Shown: in pieces, positions 8,047-16,747 of the stretch | Layout of the letters: each line of letters begins with the position of its first letter | Numbering within the stretch: position 1 is the stretch's first letter | From: Halobacteriovorax sp. GB3 | GTDB taxonomy: Bacteria > Bdellovibrionota > Bacteriovoracia > Bacteriovoracales > Bacteriovoracaceae | NCBI RefSeq assembly: GCF_028649655.1 | Contig: NZ_JAQSLN010000005.1 | Span: 1,409-65,408 of the forward strand | Direction: 5' to 3' | DNA length: 64,000 bases | Notes under the pieces: model-generated | The model's database searches: none | Seen by the model: the letters and a program-made list of their open reading frames with translations, nothing else | Told to the model about the DNA's origin: nothing | Program-made: the position numbers and the translations under genes

Positions 8047-9015
8047 CTAGCTTTCTTTATGAAGATTTACGTCACAAAAACAAGTGTACTGAAAGCCCAT
8101 AAGCATTACTGCGGCCAATAGATGAAGAGGCTGCATAGAAGCAGGGAAATCAAAGTAAGAAAGACTAATACCACTCAAAATTGAAATGGCTAAAGAGCCT
8201 AACATTCCATAAGCATGAAAGTTCAACTTAGGAATTTTTACAGGTAATTTCAGTAGCTTCATTGTAAAAATGATATGTACAACAACAAGTACTATTGAAT
8301 AAGATCTGTGAACTAAAAACTCTAAACCTAGCTTTGAAACCCAAAACTCTCTCGCAATTGGCATTGCAGCTTTAGCAACATGATCTACTGCTTCCCTAAC
8401 CTGCGTACCAAGCACAACTTGTATAAGAGTCAGACCCATTGCAGCAAGAGCATACTTCTTAAGAACTGCGTGATCTAATCCAGGAATAAAGTCTTTTATC
8501 GCTTCTTTCTCATTAATATATTTCTTTGTTTGCAGTAAAATGAACACGATGAAGATGGCCATAACCATGTGAGCAGTAATGATAACTGGTTTCAAATGAG
8601 TTGAAACCACAACTGCACCCAGCCAACCCTGAAAAATAACGGCGAATAAATTAAAGATTGAAAGTCTAAAGATTCGTTTATCGGACTTTCTGTATGCAAA
8701 AGACATGATCGCCAAAATAAGAATGAAAAAGCCCGTTAACATTCCAAAAAGGCGGTTCAAGTACTCTGTCCAAGTCTTCACGGCATTGAAGTCAGCGATT
8801 TCTTTACCTGAAATAGCAAATTTCGTCTTATAGTCTAGCGGCAATTCAGAAACATGAGTTGGTGGAACTATTTTACCAAAACATGTTGGCCAATCAGGAC
8901 AACCCAAACCAGAACCAGTACTCCTTACGATTCCTCCAATCAAAATAAGAGCGTAAACAGTAACTAGAACAATATTGATAAATCTTTTGAAATTCTTTTC
9001 GCTGACAAAATTCAT
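8047..9015 (-). CDS. ctaA: Second haem A synthase (CtaA/COX15 family)
   Basis: A 322-residue protein with eight predicted membrane helices. The N-terminal GCPDWPTCFG Cys pair is typical of CtaA. Of the four usual haem-ligand histidines, three are seen (ITAHMVMA, LVHRSYS, PLHLLAA). The first is replaced by Asn in EYLNRLFG, a substitution I associate with Bacteroidetes-type CtaA. It may do the haem O to haem A step while the fused CtaA domain has another role, or the reverse. It heads the minus-strand oxidase operon and is divergent from the tryptophan dioxygenase gene. Confidence 0.88.
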   Translation of the reverse strand: MNFVSEKNFKRFINIVLVTVYALILIGGIVRSTGSGLGCPDWPTCFGKIVPPTHVSELPLDYKTKFAISGKEIADFNAVKTWTEYLNRLFGMLTGFFILILAIMSFAYRKSDKRIFRLSIFNLFAVIFQGWLGAVVVSTHLKPVIITAHMVMAIFIVFILLQTKKYINEKEAIKDFIPGLDHAVLKKYALAAMGLTLIQVVLGTQVREAVDHVAKAAMPIAREFWVSKLGLEFLVHRSYSIVLVVVHIIFTMKLLKLPVKIPKLNFHAYGMLGSLAISILSGISLSYFDFPASMQPLHLLAAVMLMGFQYTCFCDVNLHKES

Positions 9016-9105
9016 GATTTTCCTTACCTTGATTCATTGAGGAACCCAATTCAAATACAGTAGAATAGATGAAAAATCAAAGTAACATAAAAGGTGGATA
9101 AGAGT

Positions 9106-10200
9106 ATGACGAGGATCAGTGGCCCAACTTACTATGGAGATTATTTAGAATTAAACAAACTTCTAGATAGCCAGCATCCTAAATCTAAGGAAATTGGAAA
9201 CGAAGCTCACGATGAAACTCTTTTCATCATTGTTCACCAAGTCTATGAACTTTGGTTCAAGCAAATCTTACATGAAATGAAGTCTGTTCAAAAAATTTTC
9301 AACGCTCCAAACGTTGATGAAAAAGATTTGAGCTCATGTGTTTTTCGCCTTGAGAGAATCAAGAAGATTCAAGGACTACTACTCGGTCAACTTGAAGTAA
9401 TGGAAACAATGACACCAATGGACTTCCTAGAGTTTCGTGACCTACTTGTTCCTGCATCTGGTTTTCAATCTGTTCAGTTTAGACAAATTGAAATTATGAT
9501 GGGACTTAAGACAGATGACCGCATGGGTGTTGATAGAGAATACTTCCTTGGACGCCTTGATAAGAAAGACCAAAAAGAATTATTAGAACTAGAAAAAGAG
9601 GAATCTCTCTTGAAACTTGTTGAGAATTGGCTTGAAAGAATGCCTTTTACGACATTTGAAAGATTTGATTTTTGGAAAGAATTTGAATCAACAGTAAACG
9701 CAATGTTTGATGAAGACGAGAACGTTATTAATGAAAACCTCGCTTCACTAAGCGAAAGTGCACTTAAGATACAACTTGATAACCTAGATGCCACGAGGAA
9801 CACATTTAATACTCTTCTCGATGAGAATCTACACAAACAACTTATCCTTCAAGGAAAAAGAAAACTTTCAAGAAAAGCGACTCTCAATGCTCTATTTATT
9901 CTTTTATATAGAAGTGAGCCAATTCTTCACCTCCCATTCGTTTTTCTCAGAAACCTAATGGACATTGATGAAAACTTTACGACATGGAGATATAAGCACG
10001 CAATCATGGCCCACAGAATGCTTGGGACAAAAATTGGTACAGGTGGTTCTTCAGGACATGCCTATCTAAAAAGAGCTGCTGACACAAATAGAGTTTATAT
10101 GGATTTATTTAATCTTTCGACTTTCATTATTCCAAAATCAAAATTACCCGTGCTTCCAAATGAGCTCGAAAACCAACTTGGGTTTCACTTTAGAGGATAG
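9106..10200 (+). CDS. kynA: Tryptophan 2,3-dioxygenase
   Basis: A 364-residue haem enzyme that opens the indole ring of L-tryptophan to N-formylkynurenine. The substrate-pocket segment HDETLFIIVHQVYELWFKQI and the haem/substrate loop HRMLGTKIGTGGSSG are characteristic. I choose the ATG at 9106, because AAGGTGG at 9091-9097 is well spaced for it; the in-frame GTG at 9094 overlaps that site. The next gene, a kynureninase-like enzyme, starts 2 bases after the stop. No formamidase gene is present here, so the middle step must be encoded elsewhere or be spontaneous. Confidence 0.95.
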   Translation: MTRISGPTYYGDYLELNKLLDSQHPKSKEIGNEAHDETLFIIVHQVYELWFKQILHEMKSVQKIFNAPNVDEKDLSSCVFRLERIKKIQGLLLGQLEVMETMTPMDFLEFRDLLVPASGFQSVQFRQIEIMMGLKTDDRMGVDREYFLGRLDKKDQKELLELEKEESLLKLVENWLERMPFTTFERFDFWKEFESTVNAMFDEDENVINENLASLSESALKIQLDNLDATRNTFNTLLDENLHKQLILQGKRKLSRKATLNALFILLYRSEPILHLPFVFLRNLMDIDENFTTWRYKHAIMAHRMLGTKIGTGGSSGHAYLKRAADTNRVYMDLFNLSTFIIPKSKLPVLPNELENQLGFHFRG

Positions 10201-10202
10201 AA

Positions 10203-11357
10203 ATGTTTCAAAAATATTACTCTCGTTTTTTAAATCAAAACCCAGACAAACTTCACATGGCCTCACATAGTCATCACTATTGGCCCGATTGTACTCGAGA
10301 AGCAATGATTCAATACTGGGATGATTCAGCAAAATACGTTGATGAAAAATGGGGTTATATTTTTTCGCAAATTATTCCGAAGGCTCAAAATTTAATTGCA
10401 GATGTATTAAATATCGAAAACTCTGATTTAATTTCGTTTGCACCTAATACGCATGAACTTGATTTTCGTCTTCTAAGTGCACTAGACCTAAGAAAAGAAA
10501 TCAAAGTACTGACAACTGATTCTGAATACCACTCCTTTGAAAGACAGATTCAACGACTTAGTGAATGGAGTAATATAGAAGTTGTTAAAGTCCCTGTTCA
10601 CCCATTTGAAACATTTGAAGAAAGATTTATTGAAAAGGCAGAAGAGAATTTTGACTTTGTTTTTTTTAGCCACGTCTTTTTCAATAGTGGTCTTGTAGTT
10701 AAGAATTTAGAAAAGATAGTCGAAGCTCATTGGCGAGAAGACAATATCGTCGCAATAGATGGTTACCATGGCTTTATGGCCGTACCAACTGACCTTAGTA
10801 AGTTACAAAACAAAGCTTTCTATATCGCCGGAAGTTACAAATACGCACAAGGAGGAGAAGGCTGCTGCTTTATGGTATGCCCTCAAACAAATTTGCGCCC
10901 TCTTCAAACTGGTTGGTTTGCCGAAATGGACCAACTCGACACTAAAGAAGAAGGTCAAAATGTGACCTATTCTAAAAATGGTCTGCGATTTGCCGGAGCA
11001 ACAATCGACTTTTCTCCTATGTATCGACTTATTTCAGTTCTAGAGTTATTTAAAAAGGAAAACATTACAGTTTCAAAAATTCATTTATACGTTCAAAAGC
11101 TACAAAAAAAATTCTACGACTTGCTTCCTGATGAAGGCTCTATTTCCAAGGAAAGTCTTATCTATCAAGATTTAGACCTCCATGGTCATTTTTTGACTTT
11201 TCAACTGGATTCTCACGAAGAAGCAGTCTCATTAAATAAGAAGCTAAAAGAGATGGGAGTCTTAGTCGATTACAGAGCAAATAGAATTCGCTTTGGCTTT
11301 GGAATCTACTTAAAAGAAAATGAAACGTTTAACTTTTTAACCGAAGTTTTTGAGTAA
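10203..11357 (+). CDS. Kynureninase-like PLP enzyme (aminotransferase class V fold)
   Basis: A 384-residue PLP-dependent enzyme. The Schiff-base lysine is probably Lys213 in GSYKYAQGGEG and the pyridine-binding Asp is Asp187 in AIDGYHGF. Length and fold agree with class V aminotransferases. The immediate coupling to tryptophan dioxygenase makes kynureninase (kynurenine to anthranilate plus alanine) the most likely activity. The sequence departs from textbook kynureninase around the active-site lysine, so a cysteine desulfurase-like or other kynurenine-cleaving activity is possible. Its last 21 bases overlap the convergent DUF420 gene. Confidence 0.7.
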   Translation: MFQKYYSRFLNQNPDKLHMASHSHHYWPDCTREAMIQYWDDSAKYVDEKWGYIFSQIIPKAQNLIADVLNIENSDLISFAPNTHELDFRLLSALDLRKEIKVLTTDSEYHSFERQIQRLSEWSNIEVVKVPVHPFETFEERFIEKAEENFDFVFFSHVFFNSGLVVKNLEKIVEAHWREDNIVAIDGYHGFMAVPTDLSKLQNKAFYIAGSYKYAQGGEGCCFMVCPQTNLRPLQTGWFAEMDQLDTKEEGQNVTYSKNGLRFAGATIDFSPMYRLISVLELFKKENITVSKIHLYVQKLQKKFYDLLPDEGSISKESLIYQDLDLHGHFLTFQLDSHEEAVSLNKKLKEMGVLVDYRANRIRFGFGIYLKENETFNFLTEVFE

Positions 11358-11882
11358 GAAATAGATAGCGACACCAGTAAAAGAAACATAGATCCAAATT
11401 GGAAAGGTCCACTTAGCTATTCTTTTATGCTTAGAATAATTCTTTCTTAGACCGTGCCACAATGTTGCAAAGATCATCGGAACCATGATTCCAGAAAGGA
11501 CGATGTGAGTAATCAAGATAAAGAAATAAATAGGTCGAATAAAGCCTTCGCCCATAAATTTAGTATCGCCATGAAAATGATGATAGATAATATATGACAC
11601 TAAAAATAATGCAGAAGTCCCTGTCGCACTAAGCATTGCCTTAATGTGTGCTTTTTTATGTCCTCTTTTAATCAGTATATAACCAACAAATAGAAGAACT
11701 GTTGTTATTGAATTTAGCCCAGCATTAACTGCAGGCATATATTCAACCCAACTATGGTGAGTTGATTGACCTTCATTGAAATAGATTAACCAAGTAAGAA
11801 AAGCTAAAACAACAAAGCTAACTATACCAATTATCGAATAGGCTAATTTATCGTCATTTTGTCTATTAAGAGAGTTATTCAT
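11337..11882 (-). CDS. DUF420 membrane protein (CtaM/YozB-like)
   Basis: A 181-residue protein with five predicted membrane helices and several conserved histidines (YHHFHG, ILITHIVLSG, WHGLRKNYSKHKR). This pattern matches the DUF420 family, which includes B. subtilis YozB and staphylococcal CtaM; the latter is reported to be needed for activity of haem-copper oxidases. It lies last in a minus-strand run after COX3 and a CPxC protein, one base from its upstream neighbour. A role in oxidase maturation is therefore likely. Confidence 0.8.
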   Translation of the reverse strand: MNNSLNRQNDDKLAYSIIGIVSFVVLAFLTWLIYFNEGQSTHHSWVEYMPAVNAGLNSITTVLLFVGYILIKRGHKKAHIKAMLSATGTSALFLVSYIIYHHFHGDTKFMGEGFIRPIYFFILITHIVLSGIMVPMIFATLWHGLRKNYSKHKRIAKWTFPIWIYVSFTGVAIYFLLKNFG

Positions 11883-12107
11883 TTACTTTAGGTCTGACTC
11901 TTTCAACTCATTAAGATGTCTATTCTTAATAATCGTTCGATAAAGAAGATAAAAAGGGATGTAAATCAAAACGATAAATACAATTAAAGAATAAACAAGG
12001 TACTTATCTTTAGGATTTTGCAAAGAACCAGCACATGCAGGACAGGCCATAACCTCTCCTGCAAATACTGTTAATAATGTAATTACTGTTAGAACTAGTG
12101 CTTTCAT
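11883..12107 (-). CDS. Small membrane protein with CPAC motif
   Basis: A 74-residue protein starting MKALVLTVITLL. I use the ATG at 12107 because the longer reading frame runs into the COX3 gene in another phase. A signal peptide-like N-terminus ends near MACPAC, followed by AGSLQNPKDK and a second hydrophobic span of about 20 residues, then a basic-polar tail. The CPAC pair would face the periplasm, where it could bind a metal or take part in thiol chemistry. Its position between COX3 and the DUF420 gene suggests an oxidase assembly role, but I recognise no named family. Confidence 0.65.
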   Translation of the reverse strand: MKALVLTVITLLTVFAGEVMACPACAGSLQNPKDKYLVYSLIVFIVLIYIPFYLLYRTIIKNRHLNELKESDLK

Positions 12108-12109
12108 TT

Positions 12110-12742
12110 TTAAATAAGGTAGATAAATGTAAAAACAAGAATCCAAACAAGGTCAACAAAGTGCCAGAAGAGACCAGCAATCTCTAGCATTCCATAGTCA
12201 CCTTTATCAAAGCGCCCTTCAAGAGCAAGCTTATACATATAACATAGGTAAATAACACCAGAAAGTACGTGAAGACCGTGAAATCCTGTAATCGAAAAAA
12301 ATGTTGAAGAAAACAGGTTATTTCCGTGTGCATAAGTACTGAAAGTCATCCCCATATCAGTCATAAGGTGAGTGTACTCATATGCTTGAATACCAAGGAA
12401 GATTGCTCCACCAATAATTGTAGCAAGTAGCCAGTTTAGCATTGCTTTTCTATTTCTTTGCTTACAAGCATCAATAGAAAGAACCATTGATACAGATGAA
12501 CAAATAAGAATGAATGTCATGAGAGCAGAAAGCTCAACACCACCAAGTGCCTCAACTGGGTTTGGCCAATCTTTTGTTGTTCTTAGAACACCATAAGCAA
12601 TAAGAAGACCAGAGAAAGACATACCGTCTGTCCCAAGAAATAGCCACATTCCAATTTTATTTGGAGAAGCTTTACCAAATTGTGGATCCTCAGGATAACT
12701 GATGACTCCATCATGAGCTTCAACTTTATGATTTGATGCCAT
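12110..12742 (-). CDS. Second cytochrome c oxidase subunit III
   Basis: A 210-residue COX3-family protein with five predicted helices and the conserved QAYEY glutamate and FFSITGFHGLHVLSG segment. It differs clearly from the subunit III encoded at 2882-3463 and has no subunit I or II beside it. It follows the eight-haem cytochrome gene, separated by a strong hairpin whose T run touches its AGGAG ribosome-binding site. It may replace the other subunit III under some condition, or serve a different oxidase encoded elsewhere. Confidence 0.88.
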   Translation of the reverse strand: MASNHKVEAHDGVISYPEDPQFGKASPNKIGMWLFLGTDGMSFSGLLIAYGVLRTTKDWPNPVEALGGVELSALMTFILICSSVSMVLSIDACKQRNRKAMLNWLLATIIGGAIFLGIQAYEYTHLMTDMGMTFSTYAHGNNLFSSTFFSITGFHGLHVLSGVIYLCYMYKLALEGRFDKGDYGMLEIAGLFWHFVDLVWILVFTFIYLI

Positions 12743-12754
12743 TGCACAAACTCC

Positions 12755-12788
12755 TAAAAAACCCTAAGGCCAATTACTTGGCCTCAGG
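12755..12788 (-). terminator. Hairpin with T run between octahaem cytochrome and COX3-2
   Basis: On the minus strand CCTGAGGCCAA pairs with TTGGCCTTAGG (11 bp with one G-U) around loop GTAA, followed by G and six T. It overlaps the stop codon of the octahaem cytochrome. The T run is followed at once by the AGGAG site of the second COX3, leaving no room for a separate promoter after it. It probably attenuates or stabilises rather than fully ending the transcript. Confidence 0.75.
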
Positions 12789-15608
12789 AGAATATTTATC
12801 TTTACTAACTTCTAAGATGTATTTTGTTAGAGCTTCAATTTGCTTATCAGGATCTCCACCTAGGATTCCTGGAGCCATACTTTCTCCATCTTCCCAGAAT
12901 GATGGCATCAGAGTTCCAGGCATAATTGCTTGAGGATCTCTCAACCATTTCTTAATCCATGACTTTCTTAGCCTTCTCTTAGCAAAGTGTAGATCTGGTG
13001 CCGTTGGAGTATCGTTTGTAAATCCAGCAGCGTGACAAGATGTACATGCAAGCTCATTGAAAAGTTGAATCGCAGCTCTCTTCTCACCAGGAAGCCACTT
13101 CACTTCAGCATCATTATCTTCAAATGTTTGCTGTCCTGATTTAGCTTGGAACATTGCTACAATTTTATTTCTTTCATCATTTGTTAAGTTGAATGATGGC
13201 ATTCTTAGCCCATTCTCTTGAACAAACCATGGTCTAATTGGATATACATTCTCAAGGAAGTAATGGAACCAATCAGATTGAACTCTATGACCTTGATCAA
13301 CAAGTCTTGGTGGACCTTGGTTGATGTCATCTTCATAGATTGCAAGGATATCCCCAAACATTCCATCAATTTGGTGACAACCAATACAGTTATACTTTTG
13401 AACAACTTTCATACCCTCAGCAGTAATTGCTTCGTTGGCATCAAGTCTCTTAACACCTTTAAGAGGTACTCTATCGGCAACTTGACCTAGAAGAGCAAGG
13501 GTAATTGAGTCAGCCTGCTTTTCAGTCATGTTAAAGTTAGGCATTCTAAGAAGATCTTTGAATGGTTTATCGACACCGTTATCCCATCTTCTTGGGTTAA
13601 TGAGGTGAGCCTTAATCCAACCATCTCTTGAATGTTCAACATCGTACTCGTGTGCGAAACCAAATTGAGTAAGTGGCTTTGAACCAACTTTAGTAAGTTC
13701 TGGACCAATCGGTGCTCTACCATCAAAACCATCAATCGTGTGACATGAGTAACATCCGTACTTACCAACAGATCTGTAACCAAGCTCTAATGTTCTTTCT
13801 TTATCACTCATTGAAGCAAGCTTCTTCTTTGCTACTTCGACAGTATCGAAAGCTGAGAAATAAGTAACAAGAATCTCATCTCTAAGCTCTTTGTTCATTT
13901 CAGCAAATTCTAGAGATTCAAACTTGTTGTTCTTTAATGTCATTAAGTAAGCTGTAATATCATTTGCTTCTTTATTCGTAAGACGGAAAGAAGGCATGAT
14001 CGTATCTTCTTGGTAGTGAGATGGTTTCTTAAGCCAAGACACGAGCCAGTCAGCATCAACTTTAGAACCAATACCTGTTAGGTATGGACCTTTATAAGCA
14101 TCAACTTTCTTAGATTCTGATGGATAGTCTTCAACACCGTGACAAGACATACACCCAACATCTTTAACTAGTTTCTTTCCGTTTTTAACGTTTCCACCAG
14201 TAAACTTCATGAAAGGCTTATAGCTCTTTGACTTATCAAAGATAAATTCTGCCATAGCATTAACTTCGGCAATATTCTTATTGATAAATTTCTCTGTCTT
14301 AGTATTGTTATCCTGCATGAAAAATGATGGCATCTTTGCATGCTTATTAAATGATTTTGGATCCCATACCCAGTTCTTAAAGAATTTCTTATCTACTTTC
14401 GCAGCGATTTTCTCTAATGATGGACCTGGCTTACGTTTATGCTCCCATCCTTCGATTTTGTGACAAGCATAACATCCAAATTTTTCAATATTTCTGCGTC
14501 CCTCATTAAGAGCAGTTGCTCCAGGAATGTATTGAGTATCTGTGTGACACTTTACACATCCAGCTTCTGAGTATTGCTTCTTAAATTGTACGATAGGTAC
14601 TTTGTGCGGCTCATGCCAGTGATATTTCTTTTCCCACTCTTTCTTTTGTTCTTCATTCTGCGGAATGTGAGCAGCAGCGTTGAAGTCTGTAACTCTGTGC
14701 CCTTCACCACCGTGACATGTAGTACAACCAAAACTCTTCATTGGGTGAGTTGAGTTAGCTCCAACCATAAGCTCTAAATTAGGGTGAGTTTTATGCGGGT
14801 TTGGTTGATCTTCATACCCAGCCTTGTCAATGAATGTGTGACAAGTCATACATCTATCAACTTTAGGAACGTGCTGGAAGTATCTATCATCTGTAATGTT
14901 AGAAAGAACTACTTGTTGAATCTTAATTGTAGGGTCAAGGAAATCAACAAATGGAGCGTTTCTAATTGCAAAGATCGGATCCATTTTTAGTTTATCTTTC
15001 GCTTTACCAAGAAGAGCTGTCTTCATTTCCATATCAGAAATTTTCTTCTCAACTGAAGTTAAAGACTCTTTTTTTCCAGAAATTTCTTTATTCTTAGCTT
15101 TTTCTGCAGTCTGAAGGTTCTTCATTCTGTCTTTTGATTCAGCAAAAAGTCTCTTATTACGACGAAGCTCTTTAAAAAGATCATTAGCATTTGGCTTATG
15201 ATGAGAATGAGCGCCTTCCCATTTAAAAGTTAAAGCAGCAACTTGACCATTTAAACGACCATTAACGATTTGCTCATCTTTAATATCACGTTTAATGATA
15301 GCAAGTTCAGACTCAAGCTTTTTGATTTCGTCTTTCTTAGCTTCTACATCTTTAAGAGCCGCTTCTCTTTCGGCCTTAAGTTCAGCAAGTTTCTTTGCAT
15401 CAAGTTCTTTCTCAGCTTCTTCGATCTCTTTAGCAATTTTTGCTTTTTTGATCTTCATCGCTTCAACTTGAATAGCTTTCCATGGACGAATATAGTCGTC
15501 TAAGAAAACCCATACAACTGTAATAAGGAGGCCCACAGACATGAAGGCAAATACCTTATTCAGTTTATCCATATTAAAGGCCATTCCTGGCTCATTCTTT
15601 TTCGTCAT
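12774..15608 (-). CDS. Membrane-anchored octahaem cytochrome c of the bc-type complex
   Basis: A 944-residue protein. An N-terminal span lies at about residues 19-35. A long charged coiled coil follows (about 45-190, rich in KAEKE repeats). Eight CxxCH sites come next in order: CMTCH, CTTCH, CVKCH, CYACH, CMSCH, CYSCH, CIGCH and CTSCH. Several GCxxCHxIDG repeats followed by MPSF segments suggest class I-like cytochrome domains with Met ligands. The gene follows the two cytochrome b genes and Rieske, where a cytochrome c1 or f would normally be, so it is probably the cytochrome c component of this quinol oxidoreductase. It is far larger than cytochrome c1. Confidence 0.88.
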   Translation of the reverse strand: MTKKNEPGMAFNMDKLNKVFAFMSVGLLITVVWVFLDDYIRPWKAIQVEAMKIKKAKIAKEIEEAEKELDAKKLAELKAEREAALKDVEAKKDEIKKLESELAIIKRDIKDEQIVNGRLNGQVAALTFKWEGAHSHHKPNANDLFKELRRNKRLFAESKDRMKNLQTAEKAKNKEISGKKESLTSVEKKISDMEMKTALLGKAKDKLKMDPIFAIRNAPFVDFLDPTIKIQQVVLSNITDDRYFQHVPKVDRCMTCHTFIDKAGYEDQPNPHKTHPNLELMVGANSTHPMKSFGCTTCHGGEGHRVTDFNAAAHIPQNEEQKKEWEKKYHWHEPHKVPIVQFKKQYSEAGCVKCHTDTQYIPGATALNEGRRNIEKFGCYACHKIEGWEHKRKPGPSLEKIAAKVDKKFFKNWVWDPKSFNKHAKMPSFFMQDNNTKTEKFINKNIAEVNAMAEFIFDKSKSYKPFMKFTGGNVKNGKKLVKDVGCMSCHGVEDYPSESKKVDAYKGPYLTGIGSKVDADWLVSWLKKPSHYQEDTIMPSFRLTNKEANDITAYLMTLKNNKFESLEFAEMNKELRDEILVTYFSAFDTVEVAKKKLASMSDKERTLELGYRSVGKYGCYSCHTIDGFDGRAPIGPELTKVGSKPLTQFGFAHEYDVEHSRDGWIKAHLINPRRWDNGVDKPFKDLLRMPNFNMTEKQADSITLALLGQVADRVPLKGVKRLDANEAITAEGMKVVQKYNCIGCHQIDGMFGDILAIYEDDINQGPPRLVDQGHRVQSDWFHYFLENVYPIRPWFVQENGLRMPSFNLTNDERNKIVAMFQAKSGQQTFEDNDAEVKWLPGEKRAAIQLFNELACTSCHAAGFTNDTPTAPDLHFAKRRLRKSWIKKWLRDPQAIMPGTLMPSFWEDGESMAPGILGGDPDKQIEALTKYILEVSKDKYSPEAK

Positions 15609-15633
15609 CGCTCAACCCTTTTTTAATCTCAAA

Positions 15634-16710
15634 CTAGAGATTCAGCTCCCACTCTGGGAGTGCAACAATATACTTTAAACTGAATAGCCATCTTAAAACC
15701 ATTTTAATTGGTAGTGATGTCATACCTAGAATCAAGATAATGAAGATGTAGTATCTTACCTTTCCCATATCTTGAACGAGTTTCTTACCCCATTTAGTCG
15801 TTGCAGACAGTGGAGGTAGAACCACACAGTAAATAGCAGTAAGTGCAATACCTAAAATCTCTCTAACAATAAGGTTTCCTGGCATTGGCATATTAAGCCA
15901 CTTAACCCATAAGAATTCAGAAAGGTTTACGTTATATTCAGCAACAACCTTATGGAAATCCCAGAACTCGAATGGTCCATAGAATGTCCAGTTAGGTCCT
16001 CTAAGGAAAGTTCCAACAATAATTAGATAAATCCATAGGACTAGCCATCCAAACAAGAAAGCTGTAACGGCCATTTTTCTCTCAACGAAAGTAAAGTAAC
16101 CATTTCCTTTAGGGTTTGTATCAATATAAGGAATTGCAAGTAGACCAACAACAATTAGTCCAGGAAGAACAACACCGGCCATCCAAGGGTCAAAGTATAC
16201 AAGCATTTCTTGTAGACCAAGGAAGTACCAAGGTGCCTTGGCTGGGTTTGGTGCCCAAGTTGGGTTTGCTGGTTCCTCTAGAGGAGCTTTAAAGATAATC
16301 GCCCAAACAATTAAGAAAATTGTCGTTCCGATAATACACATTAGCTCTACGTAAACGAGGTTTGGCCAACACCAAACTTTTTCACGGTTCTCAGGCATTG
16401 CCTCGATCGGACACTCACCGGCTTCAATTCTTTTATCGTTCTCAGCACATCTATAAAGAGAGTACCAAGTTAACCATGCAATTAAGATGATAATGATGTT
16501 AATTGGAATGTTATCTGGCCATAAGATAATCGACATGAAGTTAGAGTCTGAACAAAACCAAGCTACGATTGGAAGTGTTACAGCTAATGCCCAGTATGCA
16601 AACTTTTTAGTCCCGATTTCTCGATAGTACTTAATCATGACAAAGAATAGAATCGTCACAATTGGGAACGATCTAATCGGGTCAGCCATCCAGTTAATAA
16701 ATTCTTTCAT
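15634..16710 (-). CDS. Cytochrome b, C-terminal half (subunit IV-like)
   Basis: A 358-residue polytopic protein corresponding to the C-terminal domain of cytochrome b. The quinol-site loop appears as NPAKAPWYFLGLQEMLVYFDPW, the equivalent of PEWY in bc1/b6f. It is longer than b6f subunit IV, with extra helices at both ends. With the separate 260-residue N-terminal half upstream (37-base gap), it forms a split cytochrome b as in b6f-like complexes. The PWYFLGLQE version suggests a menaquinol-oxidising complex, which is inference from family patterns. Confidence 0.88.
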   Translation of the reverse strand: MKEFINWMADPIRSFPIVTILFFVMIKYYREIGTKKFAYWALAVTLPIVAWFCSDSNFMSIILWPDNIPINIIIILIAWLTWYSLYRCAENDKRIEAGECPIEAMPENREKVWCWPNLVYVELMCIIGTTIFLIVWAIIFKAPLEEPANPTWAPNPAKAPWYFLGLQEMLVYFDPWMAGVVLPGLIVVGLLAIPYIDTNPKGNGYFTFVERKMAVTAFLFGWLVLWIYLIIVGTFLRGPNWTFYGPFEFWDFHKVVAEYNVNLSEFLWVKWLNMPMPGNLIVREILGIALTAIYCVVLPPLSATTKWGKKLVQDMGKVRYYIFIILILGMTSLPIKMVLRWLFSLKYIVALPEWELNL

Positions 16711-16747
16711 TCTATTTTCCTTAACTTAAAAAAGTATTTTCTAATTC

